From an uncultured Lachnospiraceae bacterium (lineage in GTDB: Bacteria; Bacillota; Clostridia; Lachnospirales; Lachnospiraceae): a stretch of 64,000 nt of DNA. This document shows, piece after piece, positions 34,617 to 43,250 of this stretch. Below the pieces are notes generated by a model. The model searched no databases and was not told where the DNA came from. It saw only the letters and a program-made list of their open reading frames with translations. Both the position numbers and the translations under genes were made by a program. Each line of letters begins with the position of its first letter. The first letter of the stretch is position 1. Where the stretch lies: positions 142,590 to 206,589 of the forward strand of contig CANDGI010000001.1 of assembly GCA_947384285.1 (NCBI GenBank), in the 5' to 3' direction.

Positions 34617-35909
34617 ATGGGAATTATCAGAGCAGCATTACAAGCCGTATCCGGAGGACTGGCGGATCAATGGCTGGAGGTATACGAACCAGGAGATATG
34701 GGAGACAGAACCGTATTTACCAGCGGAGTCAAGACACGGAAGGGGCAGAATGTCAAAGGAAGCAGCGGCACGGTAAGCAACGGCTCCGTGATTCATGTGT
34801 ATGACAACCAGTTTATGATGCTGGTGGACGGAGGAAAAATCGTAGATTACACGGCAGAGCCAGGATATTATAAAGTAGATAATTCTGCGCTGCCCTCCCT
34901 GTTCAACGGACAGTTGAAGGATGCGGTAAAAGAATCTTTCAGCCGCATCAAATTTGGCGGACAGACTCCCACCATGCAGAAGGTTTTTTATATCAATCTG
35001 CAGGAAATTAAAGGCATTAAATTTGGCACCAGAAATCCAGTCAATTATTTTGACAATTTCTACAATGCGGAGCTGTTTCTGCGCGCCCACGGAACTTATT
35101 CCATTAAGATTACAGACCCGGTGCGGTTTTATGCAGAAGCCATTCCAAGAAATGCCAGCCAGGTAGAGATAGAAGATATCAATGAGCAGTATCTTTCGGA
35201 ATTTCTGGAGGCGCTGCAGTCCGCCATCAACCAGATGTCTGCCGATGGAATCCGTATTTCCCATGTGGCGTCCAAAGGCCGGGAACTTGGAAAATACATG
35301 GCAGATACGTTAGACGAAGACTGGAACCGGATGCGGGGCATGGAAATTCAGGCGGTAGGAATTGCCAGCGTTTCCTATGACGATAAATCAACAGAGCTTA
35401 TCAACATGCGCAATGAAGGAGCCATGCTGGGTGATCCCATGGTACGGGAAGGCTACCTGCAAGGCCATATGGCCCGGGGACTGGAAGCGGCAGGCTCCAA
35501 TGCCAATGGAGCAATGGCAGGATTTATGGGGATAGGCGTTGGCATGCAGGCAGGCGGAAGTGCCATGGGCGCAGCTTCCGCAGCGAATATGCAGCAAATG
35601 CAGATGCAGAACCAAAATGCCTGGAACAGCCAGACCCAGAATGCACGGCAGAACCAAAGCATACAGCGGCCCGGCGGCTGGACTTGTGCATGCGGCGCAC
35701 AAAACAACGGAAAATTCTGTTCCGAGTGTGGAAAGCCCCAGCCCAAGCAGCCAGAAGAGTGGACCTGCAGCTGCGGCCACGTAAACCAAGGAAAGTTCTG
35801 TTCCGAATGCGGCGCGCAGAGACCAGAGAATCTCGGTACATGGACGTGTGAATGCGGCGCAGTAAACAGCGGAAAGTTCTGTTCCCAATGCGGAAAACAA
35901 GCAAGATAA
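34617..35909 (+). CDS. SPFH-domain protein with triple zinc-ribbon tail (YdjI-like)
   Basis: 430 residues. The N-terminal about 300 form an SPFH/'virion core'-like domain ('DQWLEVYEPGDMGDRTVFT', 'GTYSIKITDPVRFYAEAIP'), followed by a Gly/Ala/Met/Gln-rich linker (about 290-345) and three near-identical zinc ribbons at the C terminus. Each has Trp-Thr-Cys-x-Cys-Gly, then Gly-Lys-Phe-Cys-Ser-x-Cys-Gly. In Bacillus subtilis YdjI works with YdjG, YdjH and PspA in membrane stress; here the YdjG- and YdjH-like genes follow at once, while no PspA gene is seen nearby. The ribosome site is AGGAGGAAACAG before ATG 34617. Confidence 0.85.
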   Translation: MGIIRAALQAVSGGLADQWLEVYEPGDMGDRTVFTSGVKTRKGQNVKGSSGTVSNGSVIHVYDNQFMMLVDGGKIVDYTAEPGYYKVDNSALPSLFNGQLKDAVKESFSRIKFGGQTPTMQKVFYINLQEIKGIKFGTRNPVNYFDNFYNAELFLRAHGTYSIKITDPVRFYAEAIPRNASQVEIEDINEQYLSEFLEALQSAINQMSADGIRISHVASKGRELGKYMADTLDEDWNRMRGMEIQAVGIASVSYDDKSTELINMRNEGAMLGDPMVREGYLQGHMARGLEAAGSNANGAMAGFMGIGVGMQAGGSAMGAASAANMQQMQMQNQNAWNSQTQNARQNQSIQRPGGWTCACGAQNNGKFCSECGKPQPKQPEEWTCSCGHVNQGKFCSECGAQRPENLGTWTCECGAVNSGKFCSQCGKQAR

Positions 35910-35919
35910 GGAGAAAGAA

Positions 35920-36987
35920 ATGTCAGTTGTCAGCTATAAATGCCCCAATTGCGACGGCGAACTGGTTTTCAATCCAAAAACGCAGAAGTACAGGTGTGAA
36001 TACTGTGCTTCTGCGTTTTCACAGGAAGAATTGGACCAGATGCAGCCGGAGGGAGCGCATCAGCCCAGGCCGGAACCAGAGAGCCGGGAACAGGAAAATA
36101 CTTCTTCCATGGAGCCAGAGGGAAATGTCTACCGGTGTCCAAGCTGCGGAGCAGAAATTGTAACAGATGATACCACAGCCGCATCCTTCTGTTATTACTG
36201 CCATAATCCGGTGGTGCTTTTTGGAAGGGTGTCCGGGGAATACCTTCCCCACAAAATCATTCCCTTTGCCATTGATAAGAAACAGGCAACGGAGAAATTT
36301 TTAGAATATGTACATAGCAGAAAATTTGTCCCGAAGGCATTTTTCAATAAAAGCCAGATTGAGAAAATATCCGGGGTCTATTTTCCTTACTGGATGGTGG
36401 ACATGGATATGGAAGGAAGCCTGCAGGCGGAGGGGAGAAATGTCCGGGTATGGCGCAGCGGTGATACGGAGTATACCGAGACAAAAATATACCGGGTGGA
36501 ACGGACAGGAGACATCCACTTGGAGGATATAACGAGAAATGCTTTGAAAAAAGCAAACAGCAAGCTTTCCTCGGGGGTGCTCCCCTATGATATGGGAAAA
36601 GCACAGGACTTCCACATGGGATACCTGTCTGGATTTTTAGCGGAAAAGCGGGACATTGAGAAAGAGGAGCTAAGGACGGGGGTAGAAGCAGAGGCCAGGG
36701 AATACGGAGAAAAGATTCTTCGTGATACCGTACATGGATACACCTCATTGTCTGTCAAAAGCTGCCATTTCAACCGCCAGAGGGCAAACTGGGATTATAT
36801 GCTTCTGCCGGTGTGGACTGTGACCTACAAGGGCCGGGATGGAAAAATATATTATTACTCCATGAATGGGCAGAATGGCAATGTGTACGGGGAACTGCCC
36901 ATTGACTATAAAAAAGCAGGGATCGTAAGCGGAGTGGCTGGCCTTGTGGTATTCCTGCTGGGGCTGATTGGAGGGTTTTTCTTATGA
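35920..36987 (+). CDS. Zinc-ribbon membrane protein (YdjG-like)
   Basis: 355 residues. Two N-terminal zinc ribbons ('YKCPNCDGELVFNPK' with 'RCEYCASAF'; 'YRCPSCGAEIVTDDT' with 'CYYCHNPVV'), a central domain of beta-rich and helical segments ('KAFFNKSQIEKISGVYFPYW', 'LLPVWTVTYKGRDGKIYYYS'), and one C-terminal membrane helix (about 335-354). This is the arrangement of YdjG. It overlaps the start of the next gene by 4 bases (ATGA), and its ATG lies 10 bases after the YdjI-like stop with a GGAGAAAG site, so the three form one operon. Confidence 0.8.
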   Translation: MSVVSYKCPNCDGELVFNPKTQKYRCEYCASAFSQEELDQMQPEGAHQPRPEPESREQENTSSMEPEGNVYRCPSCGAEIVTDDTTAASFCYYCHNPVVLFGRVSGEYLPHKIIPFAIDKKQATEKFLEYVHSRKFVPKAFFNKSQIEKISGVYFPYWMVDMDMEGSLQAEGRNVRVWRSGDTEYTETKIYRVERTGDIHLEDITRNALKKANSKLSSGVLPYDMGKAQDFHMGYLSGFLAEKRDIEKEELRTGVEAEAREYGEKILRDTVHGYTSLSVKSCHFNRQRANWDYMLLPVWTVTYKGRDGKIYYYSMNGQNGNVYGELPIDYKKAGIVSGVAGLVVFLLGLIGGFFL

Positions 36988-38054
36988 GCTTACAAAATAG
37001 AATGCTTTGGCAGACAAGAGGAAGAGGAGCGCTGATTGCAATTCTTTTACTAGCAGCCTGTATGTGTTTCTTTCCTTTGCGGATGGAAGCGGCCAATGCA
37101 CCGCTCGCCGGCCAGGCGGGGCTTTTGTCTGAGGAAGAAGGAGAGAGCAATGCACCGCTCGCCGGCCAGGCGGGGCTTTTGTCTGAGGAAGAAGGAGAGA
37201 GCAATGCACCGCTCGCCGGCCAGGCGGAGCTTTTGTCTGAGGAAGAAGGAGAGAGCAATGCACCGCTCGCCGGCCAGGCGGAGCTTTTGTCTGAGGAAGA
37301 AGGAAAGAGCAATGCACCGCTCACCGACCAGGCGGGGCTTTTGTCTGAGGAGGAAAAAGAGGAAATCAGCCGTCAGATAGAAGAGTTGGAGAAGGCCACA
37401 GGATGGGATATCATGGCTGTGACTACAGATGATGCCGAGGGGATGGATGGGGAAGCTTACGCGGAGGCCTGGTTTGATGAGCATACCCAAAAGGATGACG
37501 GTGTTATCTGCGCCATTGATATGGATAACCGGGAAATTACAGTCCGGGCTTTTGGAGAAGCCATGTTCTACATCAATGATGACAGGACAGAAAGAATTCT
37601 GGATGCCGGTTATGACAGAATCGCCCATGAACAGTATGGCGGTACGCTCAAAGCCATGCTGGCAGAGACTGCGCTTGCATACGAAGAAGAAAATCCAAAG
37701 AATAACTATCTATATGATGAAGATACAAGAAAGGTTACCAGCTATGGGAAGGCTCATAGGGGCATCTCTTGGATGGAGGTTTTGATTGCAGCCCTGGCTG
37801 CAGTTTTGGCAGGGGGGATTACCGCAGGAGCCATCATTGGAAAATACCGCCTGAAATTCGGCGGATACAAATATCCCATTGAAAAAAATGGGAGCGCAGA
37901 ATTGAAGCTGCAAAAAGACCAGTTGGTCAATCAGTTTGTCACCCATAGGCATATCCCCAGGGAAGATTCCGGCAGCAGCGGGGGCAGCAATAGAAGCACG
38001 ATCCACACAGGAGCCGGCGGGCGCAGCTCCAGCGGCGGAAGCAGGAAGTTTTAA
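36984..38054 (+). CDS. TPM-domain membrane protein (YdjH-like) with N-terminal 18-residue repeats
   Basis: 356 residues. A hydrophobic N-terminal segment (about 13-32) acts as signal or anchor. It is followed by five copies of an 18-residue unit ('NAPLAGQAGLLSEEEGES'), the last of which is the natural start of the TPM domain (about 112-240). TPM shows 'EKATGWDIMAVTTDDAEG', 'DGVICAIDMDNREITVRAFGEA'. A membrane helix follows at about 255-280, then a cytosolic Ser/Gly-rich tail. In B. subtilis YdjH pairs with YdjG at the membrane. The repeated unit copies the first helix of the TPM domain, so the insert extends its N terminus. Confidence 0.82.
   Translation: MSLQNRMLWQTRGRGALIAILLLAACMCFFPLRMEAANAPLAGQAGLLSEEEGESNAPLAGQAGLLSEEEGESNAPLAGQAELLSEEEGESNAPLAGQAELLSEEEGKSNAPLTDQAGLLSEEEKEEISRQIEELEKATGWDIMAVTTDDAEGMDGEAYAEAWFDEHTQKDDGVICAIDMDNREITVRAFGEAMFYINDDRTERILDAGYDRIAHEQYGGTLKAMLAETALAYEEENPKNNYLYDEDTRKVTSYGKAHRGISWMEVLIAALAAVLAGGITAGAIIGKYRLKFGGYKYPIEKNGSAELKLQKDQLVNQFVTHRHIPREDSGSSGGSNRSTIHTGAGGRSSSGGSRKF
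37095..37364 (+). repeat. Five-copy 54-bp in-frame tandem repeat in the TPM gene
   Basis: Copies begin at 37095, 37149, 37203, 37257 and 37311. Copies 1 and 2 appear identical, 3 and 4 differ by one or two bases, and the fifth runs into the unique part of the domain. The unit is 18 codons, so copy number can change without loss of frame. Near-identity suggests recent expansion. Confidence 0.95.
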
Positions 38055-38143
38055 AAATAGGTTGCATTTCCAAAATAAATGTGCTAATATCTTTGCTGGG
38101 AATACAGATGTATCCCACAGACATACATAAACCGGAGGATAGC

Positions 38144-38587
38144 ATGGAAGAAAAGACAAAATATTTTGTGTTAAAGAAAAAAGCGGTTCCAGAAGTGCTG
38201 CTGAAGGTTGTGGAGGCCAAGCGGCTGCTGGAATCTGAACGGGCAGAATCCGTGCAGGAAGCTACCGAGCTGGTGGGAATCAGCCGGAGTTCTTTTTATA
38301 AGTACAAGGATGATATTTTTCCCTTTCATGACAATGCCAAGGGGAAGACAATCACCATGGTCATCCAGCTGGATGATGAGCCGGGATTGCTGTCCGTGAT
38401 ACTTGGGATTGTGGCGGATTTCCACGCCAATATCCTAACGATTCATCAGAGTATCCCGGTAAACGGGGTGGCGTCCCTGACCATAAGCGTGGATGTGCTT
38501 CCAGATACGAAAAATGTGTCCCAGATGGTGGAAAGCATTGAACAGCAGAACAATGTCCATTATGTAAAAATATTAGCCAGAGAGTGA
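38144..38587 (+). CDS. ACT-domain protein, PheB-like (UPF0735)
   Basis: 147 residues from the ATG at 38144 (CCGGAGGA site). An N-terminal helical part including a helix-turn-helix-like 'LVGISRSSFYKYKDDIFPF', then an ACT domain ('TMVIQLDDEPGLLSVILGIV', 'VNGVASLTISVDVL'). ACT domains bind amino acids. PheB-type genes regularly lie just upstream of homoserine dehydrogenase, as here, suggesting regulation of aspartate-family or aromatic synthesis. Function not established. Confidence 0.88.
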   Translation: MEEKTKYFVLKKKAVPEVLLKVVEAKRLLESERAESVQEATELVGISRSSFYKYKDDIFPFHDNAKGKTITMVIQLDDEPGLLSVILGIVADFHANILTIHQSIPVNGVASLTISVDVLPDTKNVSQMVESIEQQNNVHYVKILARE

Positions 38588-38645
38588 AAGCCAAAAGCAG
38601 CATAATCATGTTGAATATGTAGAAATATTATTCAGAGGGTGAAAT
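38561..38645 (+). repeat. Diverged duplication of the 3' end of the PheB-like gene
   Basis: TATGTAAAAATATTA (38561) with CAGAGAGTGAAA is repeated as TATGTAGAAATATTA (38616) with CAGAGGGTGAAA, offset 55 bases. The repeated block includes the stop codon region, and the match continues about 20 bases upstream of both copies with more differences. It fills the gap before hom. Confidence 0.6.
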
Positions 38646-38725
38646 GAAAAAGCGGCAAGACAGCGGTTATGACAGAAAAGTATTGGTGCGAGTATGAAAA
38701 CGATTAGGCAGAAGTGGAGGAAATT

Positions 38726-39928
38726 ATGATAAAGATTGCAATTTTAGGGTATGGAACCATAGGCTCCGGCGTGGTGGAAGTGCTGAATACCAACCGGGAA
38801 AGCATCGCAGGGCGCGCAGGCGATGAGATAGAGGTAAAGTATATTCTGGATTTACGGGATTTCCCAGGAGATCCCATGGAAGATAAGGTGGTGCATGATT
38901 ACGGCATCATTGTAAATGACCCGGAAATCCAGGTGGTTGTGGAAGCCATGGGCGGCGTGGAGCCAGCGTACACCTTTGTAAAGAAAGCGCTGCTGGCAGG
39001 AAAGAGCGTTACCACCTCCAACAAGGCATTGGTGGCAAAGCATGGGGCGGAACTGATTGCCATTGCCAAAGAGCAGAGCATTAATTTTATGTTTGAGGCC
39101 AGTGTAGGCGGCGGAATCCCCATTATCCGGCCGTTGAATTCTTCCCTGACCGCAGATGAAATTCAGGAAATCACAGGAATTTTGAATGGAACCACCAACT
39201 ACATGTTGAGCAAGATGACATTTGAAGGGCTGGAATTTGATGATGTGTTAAAGGACGCCCAATCCAGAGGCTATGCAGAAGCAGACCCTACGGCAGATGT
39301 GGAAGGCTATGACGCCTGCCGGAAGATTGCAATTTTAACTTCGCTGGTGTGCGGGCAGCAGGTGGATTTTGAAGAAATTTATACAGAAGGCATAACAAAG
39401 ATTACGGCAGTGGATATCTGCTATGCCAAAGCCATGGGCAAGGTGGTTAAGCTTCTTGCCACCAGCAGGAAAACGGAAGAAGGATACTGCGCTATGGTTG
39501 CGCCCTTTTTGCTGTCCCAGGAGCATCCCCTGTATAATGTAAACGATGTGTTTAACGCTATTTTTGTCCATGGAAATGTGTTGGGCGACGCTATGTTTTA
39601 CGGCAGCGGCGCCGGGAAGCTTCCCACTGCCAGCGCGGTAGTGGCAGATATCGTGGACATTGCAAAGCATCTCCACAAGAATATTCTGATTTCCTGGAGC
39701 TCCCGGAAAATGGATTTGGTTGACTGGAAAAAAGCCAAGAGCAGGTTTTTTGTGCGGGCTAAGGAAGAAAAAGAAAATATCCAAAAGATATTCGGTTCTG
39801 TGGAATTTATAGAGGCAGAAGGGATTTCCGGCGAGACAGGATTTCTGACCGAAGTTCTGACCGAGGAAGCATTTGAACAGAAAGCTTCTGGATTGAAGAA
39901 CATTTTACAGAGAATTCGCGTAGTGTAG
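38726..39928 (+). CDS. hom: Homoserine dehydrogenase
   Basis: Reduces aspartate semialdehyde to homoserine. 400 residues from the ATG at 38726 (TGGAGG site). NAD(P) motif 'ILGYGTIGSGVVEVL', 'TSNKALVAKHG', substrate region 'GILNGTTNYMLSKM' and 'DPTADVEGYDACRKIAIL', with the catalytic Lys and Asp in the 'DVEGYDACRK' area. The C-terminal about 50 residues form an ACT-like regulatory part. The gene lies between the PheB-like gene and the PGM-like kinase and is co-directional with the aspartate kinase. Confidence 0.96.
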   Translation: MIKIAILGYGTIGSGVVEVLNTNRESIAGRAGDEIEVKYILDLRDFPGDPMEDKVVHDYGIIVNDPEIQVVVEAMGGVEPAYTFVKKALLAGKSVTTSNKALVAKHGAELIAIAKEQSINFMFEASVGGGIPIIRPLNSSLTADEIQEITGILNGTTNYMLSKMTFEGLEFDDVLKDAQSRGYAEADPTADVEGYDACRKIAILTSLVCGQQVDFEEIYTEGITKITAVDICYAKAMGKVVKLLATSRKTEEGYCAMVAPFLLSQEHPLYNVNDVFNAIFVHGNVLGDAMFYGSGAGKLPTASAVVADIVDIAKHLHKNILISWSSRKMDLVDWKKAKSRFFVRAKEEKENIQKIFGSVEFIEAEGISGETGFLTEVLTEEAFEQKASGLKNILQRIRVV

Positions 39929-39949
39929 TAGGGAACAGAGAGGATAAAT

Positions 39950-41152
39950 ATGAAATACGTTGTTGTGTTAGGGGATGGGATGGCAGACCTTCCCCTGGAA
40001 GAATTAGGGGGCATGACGCCCTTAGAATATGCCAAAACCCCCTGTATGGACTGTCTGGCAGCCGCAGGGGAAATCGGAACTGTCCATACCATTCCAGACG
40101 GGATGGCGCCAGGCAGCGATACAGCCAACCTGTCTGTGCTGGGGTATGACCCGAAGCAGTATTATTCCGGCCGTTCCCCCCTGGAGGCATTAAGCATCGG
40201 CGTGGATATGAAGCCTGAGGATGTGTCCTTGCGCTGTAATCTGGTGACATTGACAGAGGAAGAAGAAAAGTTTGAGGATAAAAAGATTTTAGACCACAGT
40301 TCCGGGGAAATATCCACGGAGGATGCGGCTGTTTTACTGGAAGCTGTAAAGAAAGAACTGGAGACAGACACTTACCAGTTCTATGTGGGAACCAGCTACC
40401 GGCATCTGCTGATTTGGCAGCAGGGGCAGGTGTTAGAATTATCCCAGCCCCATGACGTGTTAGGCCAGGCCATTGGCCAGTATCTTCCCCAGGATGGGAT
40501 GCTGCGAAAGATGATGAAAAGAAGCTACGAGATTCTTGTAAACCACCCAATCAACGTAAAGCGGAAGGAACAAGGGCTGCATCCAGCCAATTCCTGCTGG
40601 TTCTGGGGCGCTGGAACAAGGCCTTCCCTTTCCTCCTTCCAGGAGAAAACAGGGCTTAAGGGCGCTATGGTGTCGGCTGTGGATTTGCTGAAGGGAATTG
40701 CGGCAGGAGCTTCCATGAAGGTTGTCCTTGTGGAAGGCGCAAACGGCGGCCTTCACACCAACTACCGGGGCAAAGCCCAGGCAGCCGTAGACGTGCTGGC
40801 AGAAGAACAGTATGATTTTGTCTATGTGCATGTGGAGGCGCCAGACGAAATGGGGCATCAGGGAAGCGTAGAGAAAAAAGTACAGGCCATCCAATTCCTG
40901 GATGAGCAGGTGATTGCACCGATAAAAGAAGGATTGGAGCAGGCAGGAGAGGATTTTAGGATGCTGGTGATGCCGGATCATCCTACGCCCATTTCCATCC
41001 GCACCCATACCCGGGATGACGTGCCTTACCTGTTGTTTGACAGCAGCGCACCCCAGAAAAATACCTGGAAATACAATGAAAGAGAAGCGGCAGAAAGCGG
41101 CCGTCATATATTAAAGGGCTGCGAAATGATAGATTATCTGATTCAAAAATAG
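39950..41152 (+). CDS. PGM-like alkaline phosphatase-superfamily protein, proposed homoserine kinase
   Basis: 400 residues. Belongs to the cofactor-independent phosphoglycerate mutase (archaeal apgM) family: 'VVVLGDGMADLP' with metal Asp, 'GSDTANLSVLGYDP' with nucleophile Ser, 'NSCWFWGAGTRPSL', 'VHVEAPDEMGHQG', 'MPDHPTPISIRTHTRDDVP'. Members next to hom and lacking an ordinary ThrB are annotated as proposed homoserine kinase (TIGR02535). Its place between hom and the aspartate kinase fits that better than a glycolytic mutase. The start has an AGAGAGGA site. The role is inferred from context and not proved. Confidence 0.85.
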   Translation: MKYVVVLGDGMADLPLEELGGMTPLEYAKTPCMDCLAAAGEIGTVHTIPDGMAPGSDTANLSVLGYDPKQYYSGRSPLEALSIGVDMKPEDVSLRCNLVTLTEEEEKFEDKKILDHSSGEISTEDAAVLLEAVKKELETDTYQFYVGTSYRHLLIWQQGQVLELSQPHDVLGQAIGQYLPQDGMLRKMMKRSYEILVNHPINVKRKEQGLHPANSCWFWGAGTRPSLSSFQEKTGLKGAMVSAVDLLKGIAAGASMKVVLVEGANGGLHTNYRGKAQAAVDVLAEEQYDFVYVHVEAPDEMGHQGSVEKKVQAIQFLDEQVIAPIKEGLEQAGEDFRMLVMPDHPTPISIRTHTRDDVPYLLFDSSAPQKNTWKYNEREAAESGRHILKGCEMIDYLIQK

Positions 41153-41173
41153 ACCGTGGTTTGGGAGAACAGT

Positions 41174-42379
41174 ATGTTAATAGTAAAAAAATTCGGAGGA
41201 AGTTCCGTTGCAGATAAAGAACGGATTTACAATGTAGCCAGGCGCTGTATAGAGGAATATAAAGAGGGAAATGATGTGGTGGTAGTATTATCTGCCATGG
41301 GAAAAACCACGGACAGCCTGCTTGAGATGGCAAAAGAGATCAATCCCAATCCTTCCAGGCGGGAACTGGATATGCTGCTGGCTACCGGAGAGCAGACCTC
41401 CACAGCATTGATGTCCATGGCGATGGGGGCTTTAGGCGTGCCTTCTGTTTCCTTAAATGCTTTTCAGGTCATGATGCAGACCTCCTCCAGATATGGCAAT
41501 GCCCGTTTTAAGAGAATCGATACCAAGCGCATCCGCCATGAACTGGAATCCCGCAAGATTGTGATTGTCACAGGATTTCAGGGAGTCAACAAATACGAGG
41601 ATGTTACCACCTTGGGACGGGGCGGTTCTGACACCACGGCAGTGGCTCTGGCGGCAGCGCTCCATGCAGATGCCTGTGAAATTTATACAGATGTGGAAGG
41701 GGTATATACTGCGGATCCAAGGGTCGTGCCCAATGCGAAGAAAATACCGGAAATTACCTATGATGAGATGTTAGAGCTGGCAACGCTGGGCGCCAAGGTA
41801 TTGCACAACCGCTCTGTGGAAATGGCAAAGAAGTATGGGGTGCAGCTGGTGGTCCGCTCCAGCTTAAACAGTGCAGAGGGAACGATTGTAAAGGAGGAGA
41901 CAGACATGGAAAGTATGCTTGTCAGCGGAGTTGCTGTTGATAAAAATACAGCCAGGATTGCGGTGTTTGGGGTAAAAGATATCCCGGGAATTGCCTTTAA
42001 AATATTTGATTTGCTGGCAAGAAACCACATCAATGTGGACATTATCCTGCAATCCATTGGAGGAAATGGCACGAAGGATATTTCCTTTACCGTGGCTAGG
42101 GAGGATGCCAAAGAGGCAGTGGCAATTCTGAAAGAACACAGAAACAGGATTACAGCCAGGGAAATTGAAGTAAATGATACGGTAGCAAAGGTATCCATTG
42201 TAGGGGCGGGCATGCAGTCCAATCCTGGGGTGGCATCCAGGATGTTCGAGGCGCTGTACAATGCAGGAATCAATATCCGCATGATTGCAACCTCGGAAAT
42301 CCGCATTACCGTGCTGATTAACGAAGAGGATGTGGATAAGGCCATGCGCGCCGTGCATGACCAGTTTATTGAGGACTGA
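41174..42379 (+). CDS. lysC: Aspartate kinase
   Basis: Phosphorylates aspartate, the entry step to lysine, threonine and methionine. 401 residues from the ATG at 41174. 'IVKKFGGSSVADKERI', 'LLATGEQTSTALMSMAM', 'TTLGRGGSDTTAVALAAAL' and 'YTDVEGVYTADPRVVPNAKKI' are family motifs; two ACT domains at the C terminus ('GIAFKIFDLLARNHINVDIIL' region and 'GVASRMFEALYNAGINI') bind the feedback inhibitor. It follows the PGM-like kinase by 21 bases. No lysine riboswitch precedes it. Ends the hom-kinase-lysC cluster. Confidence 0.96.
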   Translation: MLIVKKFGGSSVADKERIYNVARRCIEEYKEGNDVVVVLSAMGKTTDSLLEMAKEINPNPSRRELDMLLATGEQTSTALMSMAMGALGVPSVSLNAFQVMMQTSSRYGNARFKRIDTKRIRHELESRKIVIVTGFQGVNKYEDVTTLGRGGSDTTAVALAAALHADACEIYTDVEGVYTADPRVVPNAKKIPEITYDEMLELATLGAKVLHNRSVEMAKKYGVQLVVRSSLNSAEGTIVKEETDMESMLVSGVAVDKNTARIAVFGVKDIPGIAFKIFDLLARNHINVDIILQSIGGNGTKDISFTVAREDAKEAVAILKEHRNRITAREIEVNDTVAKVSIVGAGMQSNPGVASRMFEALYNAGINIRMIATSEIRITVLINEEDVDKAMRAVHDQFIED

Positions 42380-42389
42380 CCGGAAGAAG

Positions 42390-42830
42390 TTACAGACTGA
42401 AATTTTTCAGCAAATCTATATGCCATATAATCAGCAGCAGATTTTTCACAATAAAATTTATAACAACTATCACAAGGGCGGCCCACACATAGCCGTCCCT
42501 GTATTTCATCCCGATGTTCAGATGATGCCTGGAAATCCGCTCTATGGTCTGGCTAAGGAGGAACCAGCCGCCAGCTGCGGCGGTATATAGAACCAGAGGA
42601 TGGCAGATAAAAGAGGCAAGGAAATCACCCCGGAGAAGGGCTGTGACAGCCCTGGTTCCGCCGCAGCCAGGGCAGTAAATGCCAAGCATACGCTGCACCA
42701 GACAGGGGAGCATCAGTTTGGAAAGGGGAATGGGAAACAGCCGGTAAAGAATTCCCAGAACACATGCAATAGCAGCCAGCGCCCAGCCAGTATAAAAGAG
42801 GGCGGTTTCTTCTTTTTCTCGTTGTCTCAT
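42390..42830 (-). CDS. DUF2752 membrane protein
   Basis: 146 residues with four hydrophobic segments and the DUF2752 signature 'CPGCGGTRAVTALLRGDFL', where two Cys residues flank a short loop before a helix. Function unknown; homologues are common in Bacteroidetes and Clostridia and sit near membrane or secreted proteins. It converges with lysC (stops 11 bases apart). Its upstream side faces the 72-bp repeat region. Confidence 0.85.
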   Translation of the reverse strand: MRQREKEETALFYTGWALAAIACVLGILYRLFPIPLSKLMLPCLVQRMLGIYCPGCGGTRAVTALLRGDFLASFICHPLVLYTAAAGGWFLLSQTIERISRHHLNIGMKYRDGYVWAALVIVVINFIVKNLLLIIWHIDLLKNFSL

Positions 42831-42915
42831 AAAAGTATCCTTACAGTTTGTTTGAAAAATTTTTGTTACGTTTGCAGTATAATCTCTTTTTTCCCATTTG
42901 TCAAAAGGTGAGAGT

Positions 42916-43176
42916 TATGGTATAATATCGGCAGATATGATACGCGCCGAAGTGCGCATGTGTGACCATACCATATCACGGAGTGATTATGGTATAATAT
43001 CGGCAGATATGATACGCGCCGAAGTGCGCATGTGTGACCATACCATATCACGGAGTGATTATGGTATAATATCGGCAGATATGATACGCGCCGAAGTGCG
43101 CATCGGTGACCATGCCATATCAGGGAGTGATTATGGTATAATATCGGCAGATATGATACACGCCGAAGTGCGCATG
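42916..43176 (+). repeat. 72-bp tandem repeat, about four copies, each with an extended -10 promoter
   Basis: Copies start at 42916, 42988, 43060 and 43132 (the fourth is partial). Each holds TATGGTATAAT, a perfect TGnTATAAT extended -10, and each of the three junctions between copies holds an inverted repeat centred on ATCACGGAGTGAT or a close variant, with ATACCAT on one side and ATGGTAT on the other (weaker in copy 3). Copies 1 and 2 appear identical, copy 3 has a few changes and copy 4 more. Because 72 is a multiple of three, open frames appear on both strands, but neither is likely to be translated. Confidence 0.9.
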
Positions 43177-43250
43177 AGCGGCTATGCTGCAGCAGAAGGA
43201 AAACGTAGAAAGAAAACATAGAAAGAAAACATAGAAGAGAGGTGTTTTGT

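Noticed and set aside
36770-37628. Long minus-strand ORFs across the TPM repeats
   Set aside because: They repeat with the 54-bp unit; the plus-strand frame has TPM and membrane features.
41153-41173. Lysine riboswitch or T-box before lysC or hom
   Set aside because: The gap before lysC is 21 bases, and the gap before hom is filled by the duplicated 3' end of the PheB-like gene. No riboswitch core was seen.
42916-43176. CRISPR array
   Set aside because: The repeats are directly tandem without unique spacers of regular size, and no cas genes are near.
42898-43221. Protein-coding frames through the 72-bp repeats on both strands
   Set aside because: The period is a multiple of three, so any open frame repeats; neither has a convincing start and both are explained by the DNA repeat.
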